Of a stretch of DNA of 64,000 nt, positions 44,597 through 53,102 are shown in pieces. Both the position numbers and the translations under genes were made by a program. The notes below the pieces were generated by a model, which ran no database searches, was not told the origin of the DNA, and saw nothing but the letters and a program-made list of their open reading frames with translations. This DNA is from Streptomyces tsukubensis. GTDB taxonomy: Bacteria > Actinomycetota > Actinomycetes > Streptomycetales > Streptomycetaceae. The stretch spans positions 496,001 through 560,000 of the forward strand of contig NZ_CP045178.1 of NCBI RefSeq assembly GCF_009296025.1, written 5' to 3'. Each line of letters starts with the position of its first letter. Within the stretch, counting starts at the first letter, position 1.

Positions 44597-46498
44597 TCAG
44601 AAGAGCAGATAGCGCTGGGTGAGGGGCAGGTTCTGCGGCGGGTTCGGCTGGTCCAGGTACCAGAACCCCTTGAGGTCTGTGTGCTCCGTGAGGCGGTGGC
44701 CCAGCTCCGGATCGACCCCAGGGATCTCCACCGCGATCGTGAACTCGGTTGGGTTGATGTCGATTTTGAAGCACTTGTCATTGAAGACCATGTTCTTCTT
44801 CATGACGTCCTTGACCGGCTTGGCGCCCTTCAGCTCACGCCGCAGCCCGAGGGTGGCCTTCAGCGAGTCCTTGAACACGCCCTTGCCTTTCACCGTGCTG
44901 TACGGGTCAGCGCCGGCGGGCGGGTTGAGGGCTTTGTCCGAGACGAACGCGTAGGACACCCGGGAGGCGATCGCGTGGGCCATCGCCGGACGCAGGAAGG
45001 TGGGCTGCGGGGTGGACACCGAACCGTTCGGGTCTCCCAGGTTGCCGAGCACCATGGCGCCGCCCTTGATGACCACCTCGGGCCGTACGGCGAAGAACCG
45101 CGGGTCCCACAGCACGAGGTCGGCCAGCTTCTCCACCTTCACCGAGCCGACGTGGTCGTCGATGCCGTGGGCGATGGCGGGGTTGATCGTGTACTTGGCC
45201 ACGTAGCGCAGAGCACGGGCGTTGTCGCCCTCCCCCTGCTCGTCCCCGTAGAAGAAGTTCGCGTTTCCGTTGAAGGTCTTGTGGCTCCACTCCTTCATGA
45301 CGTGTGCGACCTGCCAGGTGCGGGTCACGACCTCGCCGACGCGCCCCATGGCCTGGGCGTCGGAGGAGGTGATGGACATCGCGCCCATGTCGTGCAGTAC
45401 GTCTTCGGCGAACATGGTCGTGGAACGGATACGGGAGTCGGCGAACGCCTGGTCGTTCGGGTTGGCCAGGTCCAGGTGGTGGGCGGAGGCCAGCATGTCG
45501 ATGTGCTCGGCCACGGTGTTCACCGTGTACGGCAGTGTCGGGTTCGTCGAAGCGGGCAGGACGTTTTCCTCGGCGGCCACCTTCAGGATGTCGGGGGCGT
45601 GCCCGCCACCGGCGCCCTCCGCGTGGAAGACGTGGATGCCGCGTCCGTCGATGGCGTCGAGAGTGGTCTCGCTGAAGCCGACCTCGTTGAGGGAGTCGGC
45701 GTGCAGGGCGACCTGCACGCCCCACTTCTCACCGGCCTTCAAAGCGGCGTCCAGAGCTGCCGGGGTGGCTCCCCAGTCCTCGTGGATCTTGTAGCCTCCG
45801 GCACCCGCCAGCGCCTGCTCGTCCAGGCCGTCCTCGCTGACGGTGTTGCCCTTGCCCAGCAGCATGACGTTGACCGGCAGGTCGTCGAAGCTGCGGTGCA
45901 GGTTCACCAGGTGCCGCGGGCCGGGGGTCACGGTGGTCGCCTTGGAGCCCTCGGAAGGACCCACGCCGCCGCCTACCAGGGTGGTGGTCCCCGTAGCGAC
46001 AGCCTCCATGACGGCGGACGGGGAGATGTAGTGCACGTGGGTGTCGATGGCCCCGGCTGTGAGGATCTTGCCCTCGCCGGAGATCACGTCCGTGGCTGGT
46101 CCGATCTCCAGCCCGGGGGTGACTCCAGCCATGACGTCGCTGTTGCCGGCCTTGCCGATCGCGGCGATCCTGCCGTCCTTGATGCCGATGTCAGCACGCA
46201 CGATGGCGTTCTTGCCGGCACTCTCACCCGGGACGAGGCTTGCCAGGTCCTGGGCGGGGGCGGTGTCCAGGACGACCACGTTGGTGATGACGGTGTCAGG
46301 TGCGCCCTCCGTACTGGTGGTGGTGGACTGCAGCATCGACTCGCGGATGGTCTTGCCGCCACCGAAGACCGCCTCGTCGCCGCCGAACGTCAGGTCGTGG
46401 GTGACCTCGATCCAGAGGTTGGTGTCGCCCAGGCGGATCTGGTCGCCCACGGTCGGGCCGTAGGACTTCGCGTAGTTCCCGCGGGTGATGATCGCCAT
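44597..46498 (-). CDS. ureC: Urease alpha subunit (divergent type)
   Basis: The protein has 633 residues, longer than the usual 570. All nickel ligands are present: His154 and His156 in DTHVHYISP, the carbamylated Lys237 and His239 region in GYKIHEDWG, His266 in ALHADSLNEVGF, His292 in FHAEGAGGGHAPDI and Asp380 in SSDAQAMGR. The mobile-flap motif normally CHHLD reads AHHLD (Ala339). About 16-20 residues are inserted near residues 78-97, and the C-terminus is longer and different, ending QRYLLF. GGAGGAG precedes the ATG. It hydrolyses urea to ammonia and carbamate. Confidence 0.95.
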   Translation of the reverse strand: MAIITRGNYAKSYGPTVGDQIRLGDTNLWIEVTHDLTFGGDEAVFGGGKTIRESMLQSTTTSTEGAPDTVITNVVVLDTAPAQDLASLVPGESAGKNAIVRADIGIKDGRIAAIGKAGNSDVMAGVTPGLEIGPATDVISGEGKILTAGAIDTHVHYISPSAVMEAVATGTTTLVGGGVGPSEGSKATTVTPGPRHLVNLHRSFDDLPVNVMLLGKGNTVSEDGLDEQALAGAGGYKIHEDWGATPAALDAALKAGEKWGVQVALHADSLNEVGFSETTLDAIDGRGIHVFHAEGAGGGHAPDILKVAAEENVLPASTNPTLPYTVNTVAEHIDMLASAHHLDLANPNDQAFADSRIRSTTMFAEDVLHDMGAMSITSSDAQAMGRVGEVVTRTWQVAHVMKEWSHKTFNGNANFFYGDEQGEGDNARALRYVAKYTINPAIAHGIDDHVGSVKVEKLADLVLWDPRFFAVRPEVVIKGGAMVLGNLGDPNGSVSTPQPTFLRPAMAHAIASRVSYAFVSDKALNPPAGADPYSTVKGKGVFKDSLKATLGLRRELKGAKPVKDVMKKNMVFNDKCFKIDINPTEFTIAVEIPGVDPELGHRLTEHTDLKGFWYLDQPNPPQNLPLTQRYLLF

Positions 46499-46530
46499 TT
46501 CTCTCCTCCAACTGGGTGTGCGAGGGCCCG

Positions 46531-47130
46531 TCAGTCGAGGTCGACGTCGCCGGCCGGCTTGTTCTTGCGCAGGCCAGGAACGCGACGGTCCCCGCCCATC
46601 TCCACGGCCTCGATCCTGTCGCTGGGAGTGTTTTCGGGGCTGAACCGCTTCGAATCCCCCGGAGCCACATCGAGACGGAACCCCCAGGGGGCCCTTCCTG
46701 GCGTCTTCGACCGGTCGTGCGCGAACCGACGGGCCTCGGCGATCTGCTCGGGCCGCGTGAGCTGTTGGTCCGTCAGGGCCTGCTCCGCCTGAGCGGCGGC
46801 GTTCTTGTCAGTGAAGAACAACAGGTTCTCGTTGACGTCGGCCAGATGGATGTGCGAACCGATCTGGATGTCGCGGTCACCTACGTTGAGCACGTAGAGA
46901 ACGGCCTTTGCGCCCCGGGAGTTGAGCTCGTGGTTCGCGTCCGGATCCTTGACCCAGACTCCTCCCACCTCGTAGTCGGAAAAGGCGTGGACCGTGCCCG
47001 GATCCAGGGAGGAGGGCTTGGGCAGAGGCACTTCGAGCCTCAGGCCAGGACCGGGCGGCCCGGGAACAGGCTGGCTGACCGCGTACAAGCGCGGCTCAGA
47101 CGTCGTGGACAGCGGCTGGAAGTAGGGCAT
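46531..47130 (-). CDS. ureB: Urease beta subunit (divergent, with insertion)
   Basis: The 199-residue protein is nearly twice the usual length of about 105. The core VLYVLNVGDRDIQIGSHIHL and GFRLDVAPGDSKRF match UreB. About 40 residues are inserted between these two blocks, containing DRSKTPGRAPW, and there is an N-terminal extension rich in Pro. It lies between ureA and ureC with gaps of 10 and 32 bases. Confidence 0.9.
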   Translation of the reverse strand: MPYFQPLSTTSEPRLYAVSQPVPGPPGPGLRLEVPLPKPSSLDPGTVHAFSDYEVGGVWVKDPDANHELNSRGAKAVLYVLNVGDRDIQIGSHIHLADVNENLLFFTDKNAAAQAEQALTDQQLTRPEQIAEARRFAHDRSKTPGRAPWGFRLDVAPGDSKRFSPENTPSDRIEAVEMGGDRRVPGLRKNKPAGDVDLD

Positions 47131-47140
47131 GAATTCGTCC

Positions 47141-47578
47141 TCAGCTGCTCGGAACGGGCTTCGTGACCGGTTTCGGGCCGGGCCTTGTGACGGGCTTCGG
47201 GCCGGGCCTAGTGACGGGCTTCGGGCCGCGGATCGGGTTGTAGAGGGTGACCAGCTTGCGGCCGTCAGGGAATGTCGCCTCGACCTGGAGGATGTCGAGC
47301 ATCTCGGGCACGCCCTCCATCACGTCAGCACGCAGGAGAACGCTCTCCCCCAAGCCCTGGGTGTCGCCGTCCCGCCGGTCTTCCAGGGGAAAACCGGCAT
47401 CGCTCATCATCTGGTCGACGGTGTAGTTGCCCGCACGGGCTTCCTCGATGACCCAGCAGCTGATGTAGGCCACGGCCTCCGGATAGTTCAGCTTGATGCC
47501 GCGCTCCTTGCGGTAGCTGGCGAGCATCCCGGCCACACTCAGCAGCAGCTTCTCCTGCTCGGAGGGAATCAGGTGCAT
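47141..47578 (-). CDS. ureA: Urease gamma subunit with a repeat tail
   Basis: The protein has 145 residues from the ATG at 47578; the usual length is about 100. [40 protein letters not shown] and [19 protein letters not shown] are the standard motifs. After the core, a tail repeats PKPVTRPG about three times. It heads the urease operon. Confidence 0.92.
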   Translation of the reverse strand: MHLIPSEQEKLLLSVAGMLASYRKERGIKLNYPEAVAYISCWVIEEARAGNYTVDQMMSDAGFPLEDRRDGDTQGLGESVLLRADVMEGVPEMLDILQVEATFPDGRKLVTLYNPIRGPKPVTRPGPKPVTRPGPKPVTKPVPSS

Positions 47579-47790
47579 CCGTGCTCCTCGATGGGGTGAT
47601 GGCGCCCTGACCTCACACGGGTCAGGGTGCTCGCGCAGCCCCGGCGCCGAGACCGGCCGCCAGGACGGCCCCCTCGGTACCGAGGCCGGGCAGTACGTAG
47701 GGCTTGTCCGCGCAACTCCGCGGGCGTCTCGGTGCCGTGCGCCCGCCGGACCAGCCGGACGGTGGCCTGATCGACGCCCCGCAACAGGCG

Positions 47791-47834
47791 TCCCTCGGTG
47801 GCGCGGTGGGCATCCCTCGGTGGCGCGGTGGGCG
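47791..47834. repeat. Two tandem copies of a 22-bp unit
   Basis: The unit beginning TCCCTCGGTGGCGCGGTG is repeated twice end to end, and the copies differ only in the last base. It lies in the non-coding gap after ureA. Confidence 0.8.
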
Positions 47835-48686
47835 ATGAGAGCACGACGTACAACGCGCCAGGGCGGGAAGACCGGGTGCACCCGGCAAGGAAGAGCCGCG
47901 CACGGCGAGTGAGGCATACGATCGTGCCTCCCCGCCGGCTCCCGATGCTGCCGCAACGGTGGGTCATACCGGCCCTGATCCACTCGTTTCCGCGGAGTAC
48001 CACGGCAGGGGCTGCGTCCCGGCGCCCAAGAAGCAGGTTCCCCACCACCCGCTCCAGCCGCGTACGGACGTCACGCGAAGACCACCCCCTGCGTTAGCGC
48101 ATGCCGAACCCGGCTCGATTCACGAGACGGCGGCCCTCCGGCATCAGCCAGACACTGCTGCACTATAGGGCGACATGTGAACCCCCTACAGCGCAATTCG
48201 TCATACATCCGATTTTAAGATGTACGGCTGGGGAATGCCGAACCTCGGGAAGGGCGAACGCCCAATCTCAGAAAGGCCGAGGTCAACTGCGGGATTCAGC
48301 GTCCGCGGGGCAGTTGCTCGCCCTCAACAGCGCACCGGCCTCGGCCGGCGGGCGTTCGCTCGTTTTCACCCGATGCAGCGGTTCTCGGGCATCGCGTACG
48401 CACGAGCCAGAGGGTGTGGCGGCGACGTCGGCCGGAGCGTATCGGCGCGCCATGACGTGCCGCCCACGTCGGTCCGCGGGTCGTAGTGCCCCGCTGGGGA
48501 GCGGATGATCCGGACGCCACCTCGACGACCGACTCGCATCGGCCCACCGCGCCCGGTGGCTGTCGCCACGGTGCGGGCCTTTGCGAGCCGGGAGGTGGTT
48601 CCGTCGATCAGCCGGCGCTGCCTCGTTCGCGCGGCCCTGAGGTGTCCTTCAACGGTGCGAGTCGCCCTCCCATGTTGGTGTCACTA

Positions 48687-48721
48687 GTTGCTTGTTGCTT
48701 GTTGCTTGTTGCTTGTTGCTT
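48687..48721. repeat. GTTGCTT heptamer repeat, five copies
   Basis: Five perfect tandem copies of GTTGCTT plus a partial sixth begin about 60 bases downstream of the SIS gene's stop, which is on the minus strand. The low GC makes it stand out from the surrounding sequence. Confidence 0.9.
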
Positions 48722-48779
48722 GTCGGATGTTCCGGCTGTGGCTGTTCGGGCTGGGTCTGTTCGGGCGGGGCGTGTTCTG

Positions 48780-49808
48780 TCACAGCTCGGTGAGTGCCCC
48801 GATTTTCGTGTCCTGCCGGGTGAACGCGGTGTCGTCCACAGGGTTGCCGCGGGCTCGGGCGGTCCGGGCGACCAGTTCCTGGAGTACGCAGACCTCGACC
48901 AGTGCGCGCTGTGGTGGTGTGAGTCCTGTCGGTACTGTCACCGGGGTGACGCCGACCGGCACCGGTTCTGTTCCGTCGGTGACGGTGAGCACGGAGGTGG
49001 GCTGCTGGAGGAGTTGCTCGGCGAGTGCGAGTTCGCGGGAGCCGCCGACCAGCACGTGGCTGGTGTTCGGGCTCGCGACGTCCATCGGTCCGTGCAGGTA
49101 GGTCCGGGTGCCGTAGGCGCTGGCCGGCACGAGCGGGCCTTCACGGAACAGGAGTGCCACGGCTTCCGCGGTGGTGAGCTGGGGTGCGGAGGCCACGATG
49201 TCCACGGAACCTTCGGCGAGGGGACCGGCGGCGAACTTCGCGAGCGGCTCCGCGGAGTCGGCCAGTGTCTCCTCGACGGCGTGCGGGACCCGGGCCCAGC
49301 CCGGGTCGACGTGGCCGTCGGCGAGGACGTCGGCGAGCATGCCCAGGGCCGCGTAGGTCACGACGAATCCGACGGTCGAGACACGGCTGTCGGGATAGTC
49401 ACCGACGGACACCGTAGTGGCGGCCGTCTCACGCAGTGGGCTCCACGCGGCGTTCGTCAGCGCGACCGTGGGCACTCCGGCGGCGCCGAACCGTGCGACC
49501 AGGTCGGCGGTCTCCCTGCTGCGACCGCTCTGCGAGAGTGCCAGGACGGCGTCGGGGCTCCCGGCGGCCAGCGGGTAGTCGGAGCAGTCGGTACGGGCCG
49601 CGTCGATGCCCGCGGCCCGCAGGGCGTGAGCCGGTGAGGCGAGCGCCGCGTTGCTCGCGCCGATCCCGGCGAGCAGCACGCGGCGCCAGCGGGGCCGCCA
49701 TTCCTCCAGGCGTGCGGGGAGATGGTCGATCACCTCGCGCAGTGCGGTGAGTTGGGCGGCGCGGCCCTGTTCGTAGCTGTATCCGTACACGGGGACGCCG
49801 CTGCTCAT
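48780..49808 (-). CDS. SIS-domain sugar isomerase/deaminase-like protein
   Basis: This 342-residue protein with two SIS domains is of the type in glucosamine-fructose-6-phosphate aminotransferase and AgaS. VLLAGIGASNAAL begins the first domain, LALSQSGRSRETADLV is the phosphosugar-binding Ser motif, and LLFREGPLVPASAYG lies in the second. It would isomerise or deaminate an amino-sugar phosphate. Its start overlaps the stop of the dehydrogenase upstream, so it is the last gene of the ABC operon. Confidence 0.82.
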   Translation of the reverse strand: MSSGVPVYGYSYEQGRAAQLTALREVIDHLPARLEEWRPRWRRVLLAGIGASNAALASPAHALRAAGIDAARTDCSDYPLAAGSPDAVLALSQSGRSRETADLVARFGAAGVPTVALTNAAWSPLRETAATTVSVGDYPDSRVSTVGFVVTYAALGMLADVLADGHVDPGWARVPHAVEETLADSAEPLAKFAAGPLAEGSVDIVASAPQLTTAEAVALLFREGPLVPASAYGTRTYLHGPMDVASPNTSHVLVGGSRELALAEQLLQQPTSVLTVTDGTEPVPVGVTPVTVPTGLTPPQRALVEVCVLQELVARTARARGNPVDDTAFTRQDTKIGALTEL

Positions 49809-51109
49809 GCCTGTGCCTCGTTCCGGTCGCCGGTGCTGCCGCCTTCGGGGGTGGTGCGGGGGTGCCAGGCCCGGCGGGCGACGGCGGGTACGTAGTCGGA
49901 CAGGTCGGTGGGGAAGTGGACGACTGTCCCGGTCTCGGCCGCGTAGTAGGCCGCCATCAGCAGTTCGGTCACCGCCACGCCACTGTCCAGGGACTCGTCG
50001 GGCTGCTTCCCTTCGGTGAACATCCGGCTGACGTGGGTGTTCTCCGCGGTGTATCCGTAGGCGGCGGGTTCGTCCGCGATGACCGGCATGAGGCCCTGTT
50101 CGGCGTTCTGCTTCTCCAGCATGTCCTCTCCCTCGGTCTGGTCGAGGTCGCGTGAGAAGAACACGGTCGCGTCACCGGAGAGTGAGTTCGCGCTCATCGA
50201 GTACTCGGGTCCGAGGAGTTCGAAGGAGAGCCGCATCCCGGCCCCGACGTATCCCCAGGAGGTCATCGCCTCGACGATGACGGGTTCGCCGTCGCCGTTG
50301 ACGAAGGTGTACGTGGCGTTCGCGTAATCCTCGGACGGAGTCGTGCGGTAATCCTGCACGCCGGGGTGGGTGCGGGCCAGTCGCGCCGCGTAGTGTTCCC
50401 GTCCCCAGCGCAGGGAGGCGATGGTCGCGGTCACCGACACCGGACGCAGCCACTGGGAGGGGTCGTGTCCGGGAGGGGTGAGCAGGAAGCGGCCCGCCTC
50501 CAGGGAGTGGCACATCAGGTCGTTGAGCACCCCGCCGCCCTGGGCCTCGCCGTCCCAGAACCAGGCGGAGTGCGGGCCGGAGTGTTCCTCGGTGCAGCGA
50601 GCCAGGTACGGGGTGCCTGAGCGGCTGGCTCCGCGTGCCCACATGAGTTCACGGGTACGGGTCAGCCGCGGTGCGTAGACCTGGTTCTCCAGGTAGGCGT
50701 GGAGCAGGCCGGCGCCGCGCACCAGTTCGGCCACCTGGCGTGCCTCCGCGAGGTTGCGGCCCAGCGGCTTCTCCACGGCGATGCCGCGCAGGGTGGCCCG
50801 TCCGGCGGTGATCTCCTCACAGATGGCCCTGACCACGTCCACGCGCGTGTGGTTGGGGGTGAGGACCCAGACGGCGTCGACTCGCTCGTCGCGTACGAGG
50901 GAGGCGATGTCCTCGTAGGGGGTGACCTCGTTGCCCACGCGCAGTTCCTCGGCGTACGAGGCGAGTTCGCGGGCGCGCTCCATGCTGCGCGACTGGGTCG
51001 CGACGATGTCGGAGCCGCGGATGGCCTGCCAGGACCGGACGTGGAAGTGGGCGATGAAGCCCGATCCGATGATGCCGATCCCGAGCGGGGCGCTGGGGCT
51101 GGTGTTCAC
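49805..51109 (-). CDS. Gfo/Idh/MocA-family oxidoreductase
   Basis: The 434-residue NAD(P)-dependent sugar dehydrogenase family protein starts with the Rossmann motif GIGIIGSGFIAHFHVRSW, followed by VWVLTPNHTRVDVVRAICEE and the EKPLGRNLAEA motif with its conserved Lys. It is longer than the other two members in the window. The likely reaction is oxidation or reduction of a sugar or inositol. It is co-directional with the ABC importer genes. Confidence 0.88.
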   Translation of the reverse strand: MNTSPSAPLGIGIIGSGFIAHFHVRSWQAIRGSDIVATQSRSMERARELASYAEELRVGNEVTPYEDIASLVRDERVDAVWVLTPNHTRVDVVRAICEEITAGRATLRGIAVEKPLGRNLAEARQVAELVRGAGLLHAYLENQVYAPRLTRTRELMWARGASRSGTPYLARCTEEHSGPHSAWFWDGEAQGGGVLNDLMCHSLEAGRFLLTPPGHDPSQWLRPVSVTATIASLRWGREHYAARLARTHPGVQDYRTTPSEDYANATYTFVNGDGEPVIVEAMTSWGYVGAGMRLSFELLGPEYSMSANSLSGDATVFFSRDLDQTEGEDMLEKQNAEQGLMPVIADEPAAYGYTAENTHVSRMFTEGKQPDESLDSGVAVTELLMAAYYAAETGTVVHFPTDLSDYVPAVARRAWHPRTTPEGGSTGDRNEAQA

Positions 51110-51135
51110 GGGAATGCCTTGCTTTCTCTCGTTCG

Positions 51136-51159
51136 GTGCGGGTGCGAGTGCGAGTGCGG
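51136..51159. repeat. GTGCGR hexamer repeat, four copies
   Basis: Four consecutive copies of GTGCGG/GTGCGA lie in the 95-base gap between the permease stop and the dehydrogenase start. Confidence 0.75.
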
Positions 51160-51204
51160 GTTCCCGCCGCGCATGTCAGGGGCGCGGCCGGGGGGCGGTG
51201 TCGT

Positions 51205-52032
51205 TCAGCCCTTCACACCGGTGAGGGTGATGCCTTCGACGAAGGTGCGCTGGGCGAAGAAGAAGACGAGTACCACGGGGAGTGTGGCGAGCGCCGTGAC
51301 GGCCATGATCACGCCCCAGTCGGTGCTGTGCGCTCCGTGGAAGGAGGCGAGGCCGTAGGCGATCGTCCACCGGTCGGGGTTCTCCGAGGTGTACAGCAGG
51401 GGGCCGTAGTAGTCGTTCCAGCACTGGAAGAACATGAAGATGGAGGCGGCGGCGATGCCTGGTTTCGCCATCGGGACCACGACCCGTGTCAGCACGCCCC
51501 ATTCGCCGTTGCCGTCCATCCGGGCGGCGTCCAGGTACTCGTTGGGGATGGACAGGAAGAACTGCCGCAGCAGGAAGATGGAGAAGGCGTTGCCGAACAG
51601 GTGGGGCAGGATCAGCGGCCAGAAGGTGCCCACCACGCGCAGTTGGGCCCACATGACGTAGACGGGGACCTGGGTGACCTGCGGAGGCAGCAGCATCGCG
51701 ATGATGACGGCGAAGAAGAGGACCCCGGACCAGCGGAACCTCACCTTGGCCAGGACGTAGGCCATCGGGACGGAGGACACCAGCATGAGCAGTGTCGAGG
51801 CGCCCGAGTAGAGCAGGGAGTTGGCGAACCAGCGGCCCAGCGGGGCGGTGCGGAACGCGGTGATGTAGTTCGACCACTCGAAGGGGTGGGGCCACAGTGC
51901 GCCGGTGAGTGTCTGGTGGCCGCCCATGAAGGAGGTCAGGACCACGAAGACAACGGGGATCAGGAAGATGAGGGCGAGTGCGATGAGCAGTGCGTGTTCG
52001 CCCACGTAGGCGAGTGCTCTCTTCGTGTGCAC
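51205..52032 (-). CDS. ABC sugar transporter permease, MalG type
   Basis: The protein has 275 residues from GTG 52032; the frame extends upstream only through the other permease gene's sequence. There are six hydrophobic segments and the cytoplasmic EAA loop EYLDAARMDGNGEWGVLTRVVVPMAKPG that contacts the ATPase. It follows the MalF-type gene with a 5-base gap. No ATPase gene is in this operon, so a shared MsiK-like ATPase elsewhere is likely, as is known for streptomycete sugar importers. Confidence 0.92.
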   Translation of the reverse strand: MHTKRALAYVGEHALLIALALIFLIPVVFVVLTSFMGGHQTLTGALWPHPFEWSNYITAFRTAPLGRWFANSLLYSGASTLLMLVSSVPMAYVLAKVRFRWSGVLFFAVIIAMLLPPQVTQVPVYVMWAQLRVVGTFWPLILPHLFGNAFSIFLLRQFFLSIPNEYLDAARMDGNGEWGVLTRVVVPMAKPGIAAASIFMFFQCWNDYYGPLLYTSENPDRWTIAYGLASFHGAHSTDWGVIMAVTALATLPVVLVFFFAQRTFVEGITLTGVKG

Positions 52033-52037
52033 GGTGT

Positions 52038-53099
52038 TCAGGCCCCCTTCTGCCGGAAGAGGCCGGCCTTGCGCAGGAGTACGGCCATGACGGCCGCGGC
52101 GATGACGAAGAGGACGACGGCCATGGCCGCCGCGTAACCGAGCTGGAAGCTGCTGAAGCCCTGGACGTACATCCACTGCGTGAAGGTGAGCAGGGAGTCG
52201 TTGGGGTAGCCCAGCAACTGGTCGGCTCCCGCGTCGATGCCCGTCTTGCCGTTGGCGACGCTGGAGGCGACGGCGGCCTCGGTGAAGTACTGAAGAGCGG
52301 CGATGACGCCGGTCACGGCGGAGAACAGCACGACCGGTGAGATGTTGGGGATCGTGATGTACCAGAACTTGCTTCCCGAGCCCGCGCCGTCCAGTTCTGC
52401 CGCCTCGTACTGGTCCTTCGGCACGTCGAGCAGCGCGGCGAGGAAGATGACCATGATGTCGCCCATCATCCAGACGCCGAGCAGGAGCAGTGAGGGCTTG
52501 GAGAGCGCCGGGTCGTTGAACCAGAGCGGACCCTTGAGGCCGAAGGTGCGCAGCAGCGTGTTGACCGGCCCCGCCCCGGGGTTGAAGAGGAAGACGAAGC
52601 CGACCACGGACGCGACCGGCGGCACCAGGGCGGGCAGGTAGAAGAGGGTGCGCCACAGGCCCGCGGCCCGCTTGCGCCGCGTCAGCAGCAGCGCGATGCC
52701 GAGGGAGCAGGCCATGCGGACCGGGACCAGGATCACCACGAACCACAGGGTGTTGAGCGCGGCCTTGCCCACGCGCGGGTCCTGGGTGAACAGGTAGGTG
52801 TAGTTGCGCAGCCCGATCCATTTGGGCGGGCTCGCCAGGTCGTAGTTGGTGAAGGAGTAGAAGAGGTTGGCGCACAGGGGGTAGAGGAAGAACACCACGA
52901 GCCCGATGAGGGCGGGCCCCGTCATCGACCAGAAGACGAGCCGGGAGCGCAGGGTGCGGCGGGCGCGCGCCCGGCGGGAGTCGTGGTCCGCGGGGCGGGT
53001 GGCCCTGGTGCGGCGGGCACCGGCCGGGGTGGTGGTGTGGCTGCCGGGGGCGTTTGGGTCGCCCGGGGGCCGGTCGAGGGGGGTCGTCGCTTCACTCAT
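52038..53099 (-). CDS. ABC sugar transporter permease, MalF type
   Basis: This 353-residue membrane protein has a long basic N-terminal tail, and SMTGPALIGLVVFFLYPLCA begins the first helix. The loop DQYEAAELDGAGSGSKFWYI is the EAA motif, followed by ITIPNISPVVLFSAVTGVI. It pairs with the MalG-type permease downstream. Confidence 0.92.
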   Translation of the reverse strand: MSEATTPLDRPPGDPNAPGSHTTTPAGARRTRATRPADHDSRRARARRTLRSRLVFWSMTGPALIGLVVFFLYPLCANLFYSFTNYDLASPPKWIGLRNYTYLFTQDPRVGKAALNTLWFVVILVPVRMACSLGIALLLTRRKRAAGLWRTLFYLPALVPPVASVVGFVFLFNPGAGPVNTLLRTFGLKGPLWFNDPALSKPSLLLLGVWMMGDIMVIFLAALLDVPKDQYEAAELDGAGSGSKFWYITIPNISPVVLFSAVTGVIAALQYFTEAAVASSVANGKTGIDAGADQLLGYPNDSLLTFTQWMYVQGFSSFQLGYAAAMAVVLFVIAAAVMAVLLRKAGLFRQKGA

Positions 53100-53102
53100 G
53101 GG

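Larger units (their letters stand above)
47579..48779. other. Long intergenic region between ureA and the SIS gene
   Basis: These 1201 bases have no gene I can support. The ureA promoter should lie near the left end. On the minus strand, one frame contains [16 protein letters not shown] and another [20 protein letters not shown], so a frameshifted relic around 47630-47800 is possible, but I cannot name it. An AT-rich stretch at 48195-48225 could be a promoter. Two repeats are listed separately. Confidence 0.4.

Noticed and set aside
44480..46792. 770-codon plus-strand frame over ureC
   Set aside because: It is antisense to ureC and ureB, rich in Val, Gly and Arg, without motifs or a ribosome site.
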